Below, one piece after another: positions 23,656 through 34,859 of a DNA stretch of 64,000 nucleotides. The translations under genes were made by a program, and so were the position numbers. Source of the DNA: Ulota crispa (taxonomy: Eukaryota > Streptophyta > Bryopsida > Orthotrichales > Orthotrichaceae); the NCBI GenBank assembly GCA_963920765.1, contig OY987249.1:18696483-18760482 (forward strand), read 5' to 3'. Within the stretch, counting starts at the first letter, position 1. Each line of letters opens with the position of its first letter. The notes under the pieces are model-generated. The model did not search any database. It saw nothing but the letters and a program-made list of their open reading frames with translations, and was not told the DNA's origin.

Positions 23656-24526
23656 ATTGCAGCCTATAACTTGTTTTTGTTCACCCTTTTCTACATTCCA
23701 AAAAAATAGGTACTTTATAGAATAAAATTAGCATTTTGGAATCTTGTATCACTACTAATTAATTCTTACCCAAATCCAATCAAACATACCAGATTTTGAG
23801 TTTCAAAAAACTAAAACCTTAGTTTTGGTGAATTATTTTACACAATATTCATAGTTTTACATGATAAATGATAAATAAAAATCAATGATGAATTTTTTAG
23901 ATTTGATTGCATGAATGTGTAGGAAACATCTATATGCACATCTTTTCTTCTAATAAGCATCTCCAAACAAATTTAAAATTTCTTCTATGTAGATTTTAAT
24001 GTTGAAGTGATCATGATCAAATCTCCTAAATTATACATTTTGGCTTTTCTATTCACATTTTGGAAAAATAACCACATCACTATGCTCAAAGATTCAAATC
24101 TAATCATGTTGTATAAGTCAACTAGCAAGATTTGATTACTATAAAGAAATATATAATTTAGGAGATTTGATCATGATCACTTCAACATTAAAAATTTAAA
24201 ATCTACATATAAGAAATTTTATATTTTTTTGGAAATGCTTATTAGAAGCAAAGATGTGCATATGGATGTTTCCTACACATTCATTGATCATCAATTTTTA
24301 TTTATCATTTATCATGTAAAACTATGAATATTGTGTAAAATAATTCACCAAAACTAAGGTTTCAATTTTTTGAAACTCAAAATCTGGTATGTTTGATTGG
24401 GTTTGAGTAAGAATTAATTACTAGTGATACAAGATTCCAAAATGCTAATTTTATTTTATAAAATACCTTGTTTTTTGGAATGTAGAAAAGGGTGAACAAA
24501 AACAAGTAGTAGGCTACGGTACATTA
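23650..24526. mobile_element. Foldback element 2
   Basis: Arms of about 390 bp (23650-24040 and 24135-24526) are near-complementary, for example GGAGATTTGATCATGATCAC against GTGATCATGATCAAATCTCC. The spacer is about 95 bp. The ends read TAATGTATTGCAGCC and GGCTACGGTACATTA. Its arms are homologous to those of foldback 1, which overlaps or abuts it. No gene is contained. Confidence 0.75.
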
Positions 24527-25871
24527 GAGCATCTTCACCCCTACAAGCTAAGGGTTTTGCACTTGCCATTGCATGTTAACTGCTCCAAGCCCCTCAAAAC
24601 ATTCTCATGGCACTCAATCTTAGCATGTCAAGCACTCGCTTTTGAAACACTATCAATCTTAAGTTTGGTGAGCTTTTATCCAATATTCCACTTGGTAATT
24701 GATGAATTGACTATTTTTGAAATAAGTTTGTTAAGCAAGGATGAGAGGTAAGCATTTTAACCCCTAAAGGACCAAGGGTGTTTTTTGAGAAGAAATCTCA
24801 GAACTGCCAACTTTTAGTGCATTGCCCAAAATTGAAAATAGAAACCTTTTTTTTTAATTTTATCCATACATAAGTGTGCAAAATAGATAGATTAATATGC
24901 TCAAAAAAATTCAGCCCATTTGACTACGTGGATTGTAAGATTATAATGTTTGAAGTTAGAAATCCTACTTTTTAAAATTCCTGCAAAACAAGGTCAGCAG
25001 ACTTTGACCCTTCCTAGAGTAAACTTTTTGCTCTACAAAAATTTGAGCTTTTTGACCATTCGCAAGTATATGATGTTAGGTTTACTCACAAAAAAATTCA
25101 GATACAAAAATTCAATCTAGCTTGTTCTAAATCATCCTCCAAGGCAAAGAGGTTAAGCGAATTGGCAATACATTAGTAATTTTCATGATTTCTTGTGCAA
25201 TGAGGAATTCTTTTATTTGAAATCTGAATAGTGAAGAATTAGAGACAAACATTTGAAACATAGGAAAAAAAGTTTCAAGAGCTTTGGATTTAGAGATTGA
25301 AAGATGATAGGGCTTGAAGTCACTAGAAGAAACCCGTGTTTTTTATAACAAATTTTTTGGACGTCCACTAGTTTTCATGTTACAATGTTATGTTTGATGA
25401 CATTGTTAACATGAAAACAAGTTTTTTTTTTTCTTCTTGAAATTGCCCAAACATAGTTAGCAAAGTTTCACTCCCTTCTAAATGTGATGTGAGAGTTCAA
25501 ATTTGTTTTTTTTTTGACAATTGTACATTATGTTTTTTTAGTAACATACTTGCCAAATTTCAAAAGTTGATAAAAGTTTTAGCATAAGATTCTCCAAAGA
25601 TGCCCAAGCTGCCCAATTTCTTATGAGCAACATAACTTTTGAACTAGGCATCTAATTGGGGAAAAAATTACGTTTCCACTAAAGGGAATACTTATCTGCA
25701 CCTTGTGTAACAATTTTAAGAAAATTAAATAAAAATTGACTCCATCCGACCCTACACAATTCTCAAGTGCCTGTTGAACAGCCACTTGGTCCTTCAGGGG
25801 TTAAAATACTCTTCAAAAGTAAACGTAAACGTTTACCATGTCAAATTTGGCAAGTAAGGGTGAAAATGCTC
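24527..25871. mobile_element. GAGCATC (PIF/Harbinger-like) MITE, split by a TTAA element
   Basis: The ends GAGCATCTTCACCCCTACAAG-type on the left and GTAAGGGTGAAAATGCTC on the right form an inverted repeat. They are flanked by TTA on both sides (24524-24526, 25872-25874), the 3-bp target of PIF/Harbinger. Without the 1040-bp insertion at 24761-25800 the element is about 300 bp. No coding potential. Confidence 0.75.
24761..25800 (+). mobile_element. TTAA-type element, subfamily I-b, 1040 bp
   Basis: Exact TTAA flanks (24757-24760, 25801-25804). The ends are CCCCTAAAGGACCAAGGG and CTTGGTCCTTCAGGGG. It is collinear with 22423-23352 and 46610-47557 but longer by about 90 bp at 25340-25430. There an extra hairpin (AGTTTTCATGTTAC / GTTAACATGAAAACA) lies. 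It sits inside the GAGCATC MITE. Confidence 0.85.
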
Positions 25872-25874
25872 TTA

Positions 25875-26645
25875 GACTAATTTGACCCATATAGTTTCTT
25901 AACATTTTCGCTATAATACCAAAAGTGGAAAGAAAAGACATACATACAATTTAGAAATTTCTAAAAGTGTATTTATTAAAATACTACTTTTTTGGGTGAT
26001 GTTCTGGTATGCAGGAAAATGGGAAAGGTGTGACAGCACTTATTTAATAGAAGAGCTGGAGATCCGTGAGCTACTCCCCATGTGGGTCTTATCTAATAAA
26101 CACTTGCTGGCAGGGCCCAAACTCGTATTTAAATGGGCTAATTTGATTGGCATTTTAAAAGGATCAACCCTGTAATAGCTGGGTACTAATATAATGGATT
26201 CCCAAGTTATACTTATGCCCTGATCTAGGGTCCAAATGTGCCCTTGGTCCCTGACTCGACCAACTGTTTTTCCTCCTTTTATCACCCAAATTAAGGGATA
26301 TGCAAATGCTGCTCTCACTTATCTGGGCTAGCTACATTAACACCAGCATTTGGTGAAAAGGACCCATGGGATGTACCCCAATTTTGGTATCAAAAGTGAC
26401 TTCTCCACATTTTTAATTTAATCTCCATTTCCTGATTTCTGCTTTTTAAAAAAAAATCCTTTTGTCTCTTTAGTCCGAGTTGGAAAGGCCTCCAACTAAC
26501 CACTCCTACACTGGCCCTCAAATATTGGAGTGCAGATTATTGGCTGGAAGGCACATTATAGATACGCACAAGGCGCTCGTGGCAGCTAGCGCAGTTCAAA
26601 TTAATCCACGTGGCACATGAGGCAGTTTCCTTGCTATTGGACCTA
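25875..26645. other. Less AT-rich stretch, no gene supported
   Basis: From about 26040 to 26640 the composition is more balanced and the sequence has no partner in the window. A G-box-like CCACGTGG is at 26606-26613. Open frames reach only 92 codons and are not recognisable. It may be host low-copy DNA. Confidence 0.35.
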
Positions 26646-26679
26646 AGGTAAGTTAGCAACACCCATAAGCGTGAAACTA

Positions 26680-26994
26680 AGGTAGGAGGGCACCCATAAA
26701 CGTCAAACTAAGGGTTTTGAACATGATGACTATTAATAAACAACTAGCAAATTATATGATCCGGTTAGGAACAAAAAAAAAACAGTTTGTACTCTGGAAT
26801 GTATTATTTGGATATTATGAGAATAAGTTGTGAATTTTTAAAGAGCAAATTGTCATTGCACCCATATCCACTTTTAAGATTTCATGTTCACCTGCTGTAC
26901 ATCCTTGTCATTACATCTATCTACTTCCACATATTTTTTAAGATTTCAGAGGTGACGGTTATGGGGACATTGACGCTTATGGGTGTTCCTACCT
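26680..26994. mobile_element. TA-flanked MITE, AGGTAGG ends, 315 bp
   Basis: AGGTAGGAGGGCACCCATAA at the left and TTATGGGTGTTCCTACCT at the right form a TIR of about 27 bp. Both flanks are TA. A second, diverged copy of the left TIR (AGGTAAGTTAGCAACACCC) lies directly upstream at 26646-26679, so the left end is tandemly duplicated. TA target suggests Tc1/mariner. Confidence 0.65.
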
Positions 26995-26995
26995 T

Positions 26996-27473
26996 ACACT
27001 AAATATAGTGGTGCCTCGATAAGATGAAGGTATCCGGACAACATATTCATTTTGTGTAAGGAAAGCATTCATTGTAACCAAACACATCTTTTGTAGCTCC
27101 CCAACCCCCAAGGACAGTCATCTCCTTCATCTTAGCTAAGTGTCATTTCTTATAAAGGTTCATCTTAAAAAGGCACTACTGTATTGCGTTTAGGTTGCCC
27201 CACACTAATTTCTCAACATTCCACACTAAATAAATATACACTGCTGCTACAGTGTTTTTCATCAAAATTACTGCAACATACCATGTTTAGAGGACCTATC
27301 AACAACAATGAAGCTTCAAAAAGATAAGCTAGTGGCTTCCAAGTCATAAACCATGTGAACTCTAAATATTTAGTGAGTTGCAGGCACCTCCAAGTGGCCA
27401 AGTGATGAGTCATGAGGTAACTTACCAAGGTAAGGCAACCTAAATACAATATTTAGTGTACACAATTTAGGAC
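26996..27473 (+). mobile_element. Family B MITE, copy 3, holding a pogo-like MITE
   Basis: The left terminus ACACTAAATA is separated from TTGCGTTTAGGTTGCCCC by the insertion at 27006-27181. The right end is GGCAACCTAAATACAATATT then TAGTG. Joining the two left pieces reproduces the terminus of copy 5 (59139). The body includes a block ending CATGAGGTAACTTACC that serves as the empty site for the insertion in copy 4. Confidence 0.8.
27006..27181. mobile_element. pogo-like (Tc1/mariner) MITE, 176 bp
   Basis: The ends TAGTGGTGCCTCGATAAGAT and ATCTTAAAAAGGCACTACTG are an inverted repeat of the CAGTRGTGCC type known from pogo-like elements. The TA target is duplicated (27004-27005, 27182-27183), and removal restores the family B end. 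No coding potential. Confidence 0.8.
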
Positions 27474-27521
27474 CTCCTTCAAGTCCTTCCATGTGAGGGG
27501 CTGACCAGTGGTTCTTTTTTA

Positions 27522-27590
27522 GACAACTGATAATCCATTGGATTAGGTTCTGGTTTTTTGGAACCCCAATCTAATTGATTATCAGTCGTT
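27522..27590. repeat. Small hairpin, about 69 bp
   Basis: ACTGATAATCCATTGGATTA pairs with TAATTGATTATCAGT with some mismatches; the loop is a T-rich run. It abuts the TTAA element at 27594. Confidence 0.6.
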
Positions 27591-27593
27591 CAA

Positions 27594-28504
27594 CCCTAAA
27601 AGACCATTGTCCCTTCAGGGGACAAATGGGATTTTGGGCATGTACTTATGGCTAAACTACTTTGCATGATTTTCTGAAACTTTTTATTGAAGGTGAGGAA
27701 TTCAAAGATCTACGTGAAAATGTAATTTTTTCTTCATTCTAACATTTATTAATGCATGAAATTCTAGAAAATGCTGCTCCCCAAGCAACCTAAAACTTCT
27801 TTAAAAATTTCATTTTTTTCAAATAAAAATCTAAAATAGGTTCTTTAGACTTATATAGATGTGGGGAGTTTTGAATCATTCAATTATGATAGATGACATA
27901 AAAATTATGAGTAGTTTTTGTTTGCGGGCAGTTCTAGATTCTCTACTCTAAAATAAACTTTGAAGTCCTTTATTTTACTCAATTTCCATTATTTTGGAAT
28001 AAAAACAAAATTAAAGGATGTAGATTGTTTATCACAACATTATAGCCGTTGGAATTTGCATTTTGCATTTTAATAATTAAATTTCTTAACAATTTAGTGT
28101 TCTGACTCATTCTCTACTTCTTTTTACTTACTATTTTTTCCCATGTGTTGTATAGTTCCAATTGATTTGAAAATTCTCCCACACATAACTAACTTGGTTT
28201 TCTACATGGGAAAAAAAAACTTCAACTTTGCGTAGAGCAATTTTTTTTGATATAGGAGTGGTCAACAACTTCTGCAATTTTTGGGCAATACAAAAAAAAC
28301 TTTTTTCTTCACTTCACATGTAAAGATCTCACTCCTTTTCATTTGGAATAAGCTCATTTTTTTCCCATGTACCTCATACTGTCTAGAGCAAGATCTTATG
28401 GTTAGATGTCAAAAAAACAAAATAAAAATTACCATTCCTTTCATCCCCCAAAACTGGCAGTTTTCCTTGTTTTTCACAAAGAAAATAGTATGGTCTTTTA
28501 GGGG
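27594..28504 (-). mobile_element. TTAA-type element, subfamily I-a, 911 bp, decayed flanks
   Basis: It is collinear with 3590-4538 over nearly its whole length. The ends are CCCTAAAAGACC and GGTCTTTTAGGGG. The flanks are TCAA and ATAA, so both copies of the target have changed. The subterminal palindrome TTGTCCCTTCAGGGGACAAA is at about 27608. Non-coding. Confidence 0.75.
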
Positions 28505-28555
28505 ATAAAAAAAGAGCCACCGGGCCACTCCCTTCACATGGAAGGAGGCCCTTAG

Positions 28556-29215
28556 GTTGCCTTGACAATTAGGTTGCTTTACATTGGTAAAAGCATCTCT
28601 TGCAACACGCTTTGCAAGACCTAGAAAAATGAGATTTCACGGGGAGAATGACACAAATTTGGAAGGCAAGGCTTGAAGTTCTCTCGTAGCCTTGAAGGTT
28701 TTAGGGCTTGCACTTGCGTTACAACAAATTGCACAAATACACCTGGCTATGGAGTGGGGTCGTGCATGAATAATGCCTAAACAGTGCTAGAGAGGGACCG
28801 TGAAGGGGCTTGGAGAAAGCTAGAATTTGACAAGAAGAAGCTCTCACCGTGAAGGCCCCGCCCCTGCACAAGGATGCTTCTAGTGATGTTGGGGATTTAA
28901 AATACAAAAGCCATTACGGCTAAAGACCGTAGGGCTGTTTTAATGTGATGCAAGAGATGCTCTAAGTTACCTCATGATTCATCACTTGGCCACTTGGAGG
29001 TGCATGCAATTCTTTAGATACATGGATTCACATGATTTATGACTTGAAAGTTGTTAATTTGTCTTTTCTCAACTTCATTGTGATTAACATGCCATTTAAA
29101 AACTATTTGTTGCAGTAGTTTTTATGAGGTTATGTAGCAGCAATAAATATTCAAATAGTGTGAAATGTCAAGAAATTAGTGTAGAGCAACCTAAATGCAA
29201 TATTCAATGTAAGGT
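28556..29215 (-). mobile_element. Family B MITE, copy 4, holding a Harbinger-like MITE
   Basis: The left piece (to 28590) ends TTACATTGGTAA. The right piece continues GTTACCTCATGATTCATCAC and ends CAACCTAAATGCAATATTCA. The reverse complement of copy 3 reads TTGGTAAGTTACCTCATGAC through the same point without interruption. An 84-codon frame at 29124 is incidental. Confidence 0.75.
28591..28962 (+). mobile_element. GAGCATC (PIF/Harbinger-like) MITE, 372 bp
   Basis: The ends AAGCATCTCTTGCAACA and TGATGCAAGAGATGCTC form the TIR. TAA is duplicated on both sides (28588-28590, 28963-28965). The empty site in copy 3 of family B proves the boundaries and the 3-bp duplication, the hallmark of PIF/Harbinger. 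A truncated relative is at 16668-16967. Confidence 0.85.
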
Positions 29216-29951
29216 CTTTGGAGTAGGAAAATCAATTGATGAACTTCAAAAAACAATTGTCAAGTTAGCAAGAGGAAACCAAAAATATTGGCCTCAATTT
29301 CAAAATTTTAGTTGCAAGTATTTGTTCACAAAGATTTTTCAATGTCCAAAATCACTGAAAATGTATAATTGTGTGTAGGTGATGCTTTAATTAACGCTTG
29401 CTGAAGTCTTTAGTGTGCTCATATGCTTATAATACTAACTTGAGGAGTTCTTAAATAGTGAGATGGGGCACTCAAAATTGTCATACCAGTCACCCAAAAC
29501 CATCACTTTGATAGGCATAACCTATATTTTTGTATTTGTGTCAAGCTTACACAGATTTGGCTGCTAGGCAACACCAATGGGGACTCTCACAAAGAGGGCT
29601 GTAGCTACTTTAAAGCAGACAATGTATTTGGAGTCTTCCATCAGCTAGACCAACCTTTAAACTACATTTTACTAGAAGTAAGGTGGAAGCAATCATACCC
29701 AATAACTTAAGCAATTTTGCAACAAACTACAAAGAGTTTGAGGCAGCATATTTGTTTTCTCATGTAGAAAGATAAGAAATGTTGGGATTGCCAATTTTTT
29801 AATTTTTTTTGCAAAACTCAATTACTGAGAATTTTGGGAGTCAAAAAGTGCTTTGAACCAATTGCCAATCTCTAGACTTGTGTAATTTCAATAATAGCCA
29901 AACTATTTTCAACTTGTTACTTCCTACTTCACTTTGGGACACATGGCATGA
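29216..29951. other. Unassigned spacer
   Basis: No gene or transposon terminus was recognised between the family B copy and the palindromic TTAA element. Confidence 0.4.
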
Positions 29952-30399
29952 CCCTAAAGGACCAACTGTCCCCTCGGGGGACAAATGGATTTTGGGCATG
30001 TACCTATAGCTAATCAACATTTTGTGATTTTTTGAAACTTTTATTCAAGGTGTAAATTTCAAAAATCTACAAGGGCATCTAATTTTTTCTTCATTTTGAC
30101 ATTTATTGAAGAAGTTAAAAATGAATTTCCAAAAACAGGCGAGATTAAGCAACCCAAAAACTTTTTTAAATGCAAATTTTTAAGAAGTTTTTGGGCTGCT
30201 TGATCTTGCCCGTTTTCCAGAAATTCATTTTTAACTTCTTCAATAAACGTCAGAATGAAGAAAAAATTAGATGTCCACGTAAATCTTTGAATTTCCCATC
30301 ATCTATAAAATTTTCAAAAAATCATGCGAAGTAGTTTAGCCATAAGTACATGCCCAAAATCCCATTGGTCCCCCAAAAGGGGGCTTGGTCCTTTAGGGG
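29952..30399. mobile_element. Palindromic TTAA-type element, 448 bp
   Basis: The ends are CCCTAAAGGACCAACTG and CTTGGTCCTTTAGGGG. The flanks are ATGA and TCAA, degenerate forms of TTAA. The two halves of about 210 bp are complementary throughout, including the subterminal palindrome (GTCCCCTCGGGGGAC and GTCCCCCAAAAGGGGG). Each half matches the right end of the subfamily I-a elements. It is a snap-back derivative of that subfamily. Confidence 0.8.
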
Positions 30400-30403
30400 T
30401 CAA

Positions 30404-31470
30404 ATGGTCCCAACCTTGGAAAGGGTAGAAGAACACATTCCAAAGTACCTATCTCTTGCTAAGATTAGAAATAGCACACCCTATCGGTTGAGTATGGGAC
30501 GTTATTGGCATGGATGCTTCTACCTTACAGCAACTCACATCCAATAATGCAAGAAAATAATATAAAATTACATAAAATTGAATAGAATCAAAAGTATGTA
30601 CACATTCATTCATATAACATATTAGCACTAGTAACGTTCATCAAAAATTTGGCAAACCTAATGTTTGCTTGGGGGGATTTAGCAATTTCACCCAATTTTT
30701 CTAGTTTTATGGTAACTACTCACAAACTGAGATAAGATTTGGTAAAAATTAGCCAGAAAATTAAAAAGCTAATTTGAACACCAATTTGAACACCAATTTG
30801 AACACCAACATGCAAGCGCTTTCCTTGGTTGACGATGAACAGCTCAATTTTAGGACCAATGCTTTACTTTGGGTTGTCAGTTTATTACATAAATTTTCTA
30901 AATGTTCATAATGGTTTTATTATGATGGTTTAGATTTCTTCATAATTTGATGGCAATCATCACTTTAGAATAGGAGTAGAGGCAAACAAAAAAATAGGGA
31001 TATTTGTACAAAAATTTGAGCACATATGGCTTGAAGGACGCTCTTGTGCACTCATTAGAATAAGAGTAAAGATCTAGCCATTCAGACCCTTCTCACATAG
31101 TCAATTTCTCATCAGATTAAAAATTACTTATGTATTTTAAAAGCTTGATATGGAGAATAAAATGGGCATAAAATTTGAGGTGGATCAACAAAAAGTATTT
31201 CACAAGTTATTTTAATTAATGTGCCCCATACTCATTATGCTTTTGAAGATCGCAATCGATGGTTTTGGGCACACACCCTTGTTATTAATCAAGCAAATTG
31301 TGGCGGTGGCGGGTATAACACCATATCCCATTGCCAGTGTTTACAAAAGAAGGGCACTATTCTTTCAAAAATTGGTTTTCTAAGGCAATTTTATTTTCCT
31401 TGTTCTTAATCATTGTGCAAAAGTGCTTCCTTAGTGCTGCGCCTGCGTGTACTGTGGCCACCCACACCAA
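30404..31470. other. Unassigned stretch with a 12-bp tandem repeat
   Basis: AATTTGAACACC is repeated three times at 30771-30806. Otherwise no gene or terminus was recognised. It lies between the palindromic element and the 3' side of the LINE. Confidence 0.4.
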
Positions 31471-31479
31471 TTTAAGAAT

Positions 31480-31692
31480 TCAAGCATGACTAATTGGTTG
31501 GTTTTTATATTTCAGGTTGCATCTGTCTGTCCATATAAACCAAAGAATGAAGGATTTTAGAAGGTCCCACGGCTGGGAGGAGAAAACATATCTCAAGGTT
31601 TTTCGGGTGATGCCCAAGTAGTGACCAATGTCCCGTGAGGATCGTGAGAAGATTTCAAACGCTTGGCTGACCTTGAAGGCTGTCCATTGCAT
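31480..31692 (-). pseudogene. LINE ORF2 C-terminal tail remnant
   Basis: This frame of 70 codons contains SFILWFIWTDRCNLKYKNQP. It resembles the W..IW..RN tail after the zinc-knuckle-like region of plant L1 ORF2 proteins. It lies on the same strand and in the right order after the reverse transcriptase. Confidence 0.65.
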
Positions 31693-33439
31693 TGTACTTT
31701 CCCCACAACTTCCTAAAACCGTTCACACTTGAAGAGGAGATGTGTGGTAGTTTCTAACGGACTTAGTTGTGGCTAGTCTCTGCAGCTTGCTATGCAAAGC
31801 ACACATGTCAAGTCTTCAAGTGCCGTGCTCCACTTGAGCCAAGAGCCCGTTACTACTCCCTTGTTAATGAGCTGCCAAATGAATGTTAATTGTTTTGGGG
31901 GTCTAGAGTAGTGCTACATCAATCCATATGTATCCCATATCTTCTTTGCTGAAAAGCCAATTTTCTTCAACTCCTGGGTGCTCAAAGACTCTTCTCCAAT
32001 TTCTCTTATTCGTTGCCTATGTCCAATTCTTGCAGTGTATCCATAAAATGGAACTAGCACTTGTTCCCCATGTTTGTCTAGCTCCTTCTACCACCAAGCG
32101 GCCGGATTCCAAGTCTAATCTATGATTCAAGGCTCCTGCATTACCCAGACTAAATCTGGGGGCCGTGGTGGCGAGGGTGGGTTACAAATGTTGAAGGCAC
32201 GTTTTTTCTCGGACCACTATACCACTCTAGCTCAATACATCCTAGAGGCTGGTGTTGCTAAACAACCTCGGATTTTGTGCAGTACACTACTCGTGGCATC
32301 CTTTGTGTAGCAACAAGTTTATGTTTAGTTACCCTTTTGTCTATAGCTTCCATAAGGAAGTAGTACCGGCTTTTGGGATGGTATAGCCAGCATCTGTCTG
32401 TAGAAGATGGTGCCCTGGTCCACGGGTCCCAAGGGACGTGGGAGATCATTGTAAGTTGCCTTGACTTTCCTTTCTCAATAGTTGCACTTTTCCTTGGTAG
32501 TTTTCTTTGAATTTGTTCTATAGACGCTCAATCCTCTTTGGAATGGTCCCAAACATCACCAACCTTAGTTATGCCTAAACAAGCCCATAGATGTAGGTCT
32601 CTATTTGGTCCCATATCGAGAAGTATTCCCTCCTACTCTTGTATTAACATATTACCAAAGAGAGGTTGCTGCAAAATAACATCCTTTCTTGTTGGTTCTA
32701 CAGCAAATAAGCCCCATCTTACAGCAATAAAGGCTTTCAAGCATGAGTGTGCAAAAGATGACATGTTGAGAGTGCTCACCGCCTTGCTATAGAAAAGCCA
32801 ATTTGGTGAGGCACTCCATTTTACATTCCTTGATGGCTTGCAATTGGCTATTTGTGGCATGATAAAGCTTTCCACAGCTCTCGTTGTGGTGCCAACGCTT
32901 GCACCACCAACTTTGCCAAGAGTGCTTGAGATTGGAGTTGAGGGTCTACAAGTTTCATGCCCCCTTTAAGTTTGAGCAGAATGCATGCATTCCACTTAAC
33001 TCTTGCAGTGCAACAACCCTCGTTTTTCTTTGTCTACACATACGTCCTCATTAAACTGCAAATCTTGCCACAACATTTTTGAGAGATGCTACAACACGCA
33101 GCCACATATCAACAAGACGCTAGTAATACCTAGTTGCAAAATATAATTCTGCTAGCTTGAGACATCAATTTGGCAGCCCACGCACGCAGTTTTTTCTTCA
33201 AGGTGAGAAGAAGTGGTTCTGTGTTGGTATCTGGCGAGAGTCTGAATTCAACTTTTGGGCCCAAGTAGCATGCTCCAATTCCTTTCTGCAACCATTTCAA
33301 GCTATCTCTTCCTCCCATGAAAAATTCCTTTCAACAGACAAAGCTCAAATACCACAAGCTTTATCCCAGTTTATTTTGGATTTGGATGTTGAACAAAATA
33401 TATCTAGTGCTCTCTGGGCCCTCCCTAGATTTGCCGACA

Positions 33440-34475
33440 TTCCCTTCAAGTACAACGCCGTGTCATCTGCATAAGACGCGTTAGTGAGACTCTGACCATT
33501 TAGCAGCTTGACTCTCTCCACTCTTTAGTTCAAGTCATCTAGCAGATAATCTAAGGCATCCAAGACTACTACAAATAAAAACGGTGCAAGAGGGCATCCG
33601 TGCCTTATAGACTTTGTAAGCTTGAAAACTGGCCTGATTTTCCTATTTACTAGGACTACTGAAGAAGCGCTAGTGTAAAGGGCCATGATACCCTTCACAA
33701 AATCCAAGTCAAATCCATGTTTCACTAGTACGGCACGCATGAAACACCAAGATATTTGGTCGTATGCCTTCTCAAAGTCCAGCATCAACAATGCTAGATC
33801 TTGCTTTGATTCCACCGCATGTTCCATCAATTCTTGGGCCAAATAGATATTGTCGATGACGCTATGCCCTTGAATGAAGCCCATTTCAAAGGGACGTACT
33901 AATTCTGGTAATAAGGTTTGTAAGCATCTAGCCAAAAGTTTGACCACTAGCTAATAAAAGGATAAGAGGAGAGTTATAGGCATGTAGTTTGTGACCAAGG
34001 TCATGTCTCCCCCTTTAGATAGTAGCGTGATGATTCTTTTGTTATATGTACGAGAGAGGCACCCCGATGTCCAAACCTCCTTAACTGCCCACCAGAGATC
34101 ACTACTGATCTAATCTGCACACTCTATATAAAAGTCGGTGGGGACCCTGTTCTCACTTGGGGCTCTACTGCATGAGAGTTCTTTGATCGCCTCTATGACT
34201 TCATCATCTTCTATCGGCCTGCGTAGAAGCTTGTTTTGGTAATCTAACACTATCCGGGGTATGCTCTTGAGGACACTTTCTCTGTCCAAAATTATGCAAG
34301 TTGTATCCGAGTCTGAAGAGTACAACTTTGTGTAGAAACTTGTAATTGCCTCTGCCTTCTTAGCATATTCCGTGAGTTCCTGGCCATCCATTTGTAAAAT
34401 CATGATAGACGTGCAGTGTCTAGTGTCCTTGAAGACTTTCAAAAATTCCCATGTACACCTATCTCCATTTTGCAT
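33440..34475 (-). pseudogene. LINE reverse transcriptase domain remnant
   Basis: The piece 34475-34110 (121 residues) holds the usual pre-RT region (GDRCTWEF, DGQELT, FYTKLYS). The piece 33947-33525 (140 residues) carries GFIQGHSVIDNI (residues 23-34), the motif A segment LDFEKAYD with the catalytic Asp at 57, and RHGCPLAP (115-122). The YADD catalytic box follows at about 33474-33463 in another frame. Together these are diagnostic for a non-LTR reverse transcriptase. Confidence 0.9.
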
Positions 34476-34859
34476 CTACCGAGCTGATATGGCGTGATAC
34501 TACGCCTCAAGGATTTCTAATGATATGTTAGGTAGCTGCGTCCTTGGGTCGTGTATCTTTTTGGTGGTGCTCTGATCTCCAAGATTCCTCACTAATACAA
34601 CCTCAGCTTTTTTCAGCGCTCTTTCTGCAAGGTTCTCTTTTTGATATTTCTCCTTATGGATCTCCTTGCAGATGACTCCACCTTCTCTCATGACATTTGT
34701 CTGAGCATCCACTATCATTTCCATCCATAATCCGTCTCTTGCCGGCTTGGGCATCTCTTTTCATGCTTGTACTAGCTTGCTTTGGTATTTTATCTGTTTC
34801 AAAAGCTCCATCCATTTTGCTTCTTCTTGAGGCAAGATGCTTGCTCGATACCAGTCTCA

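Noticed and set aside
33157-33474. Plus-strand frame of 105 codons
   Set aside because: It lies antisense to the LINE reverse transcriptase, whose YADD box is at the same place on the minus strand.
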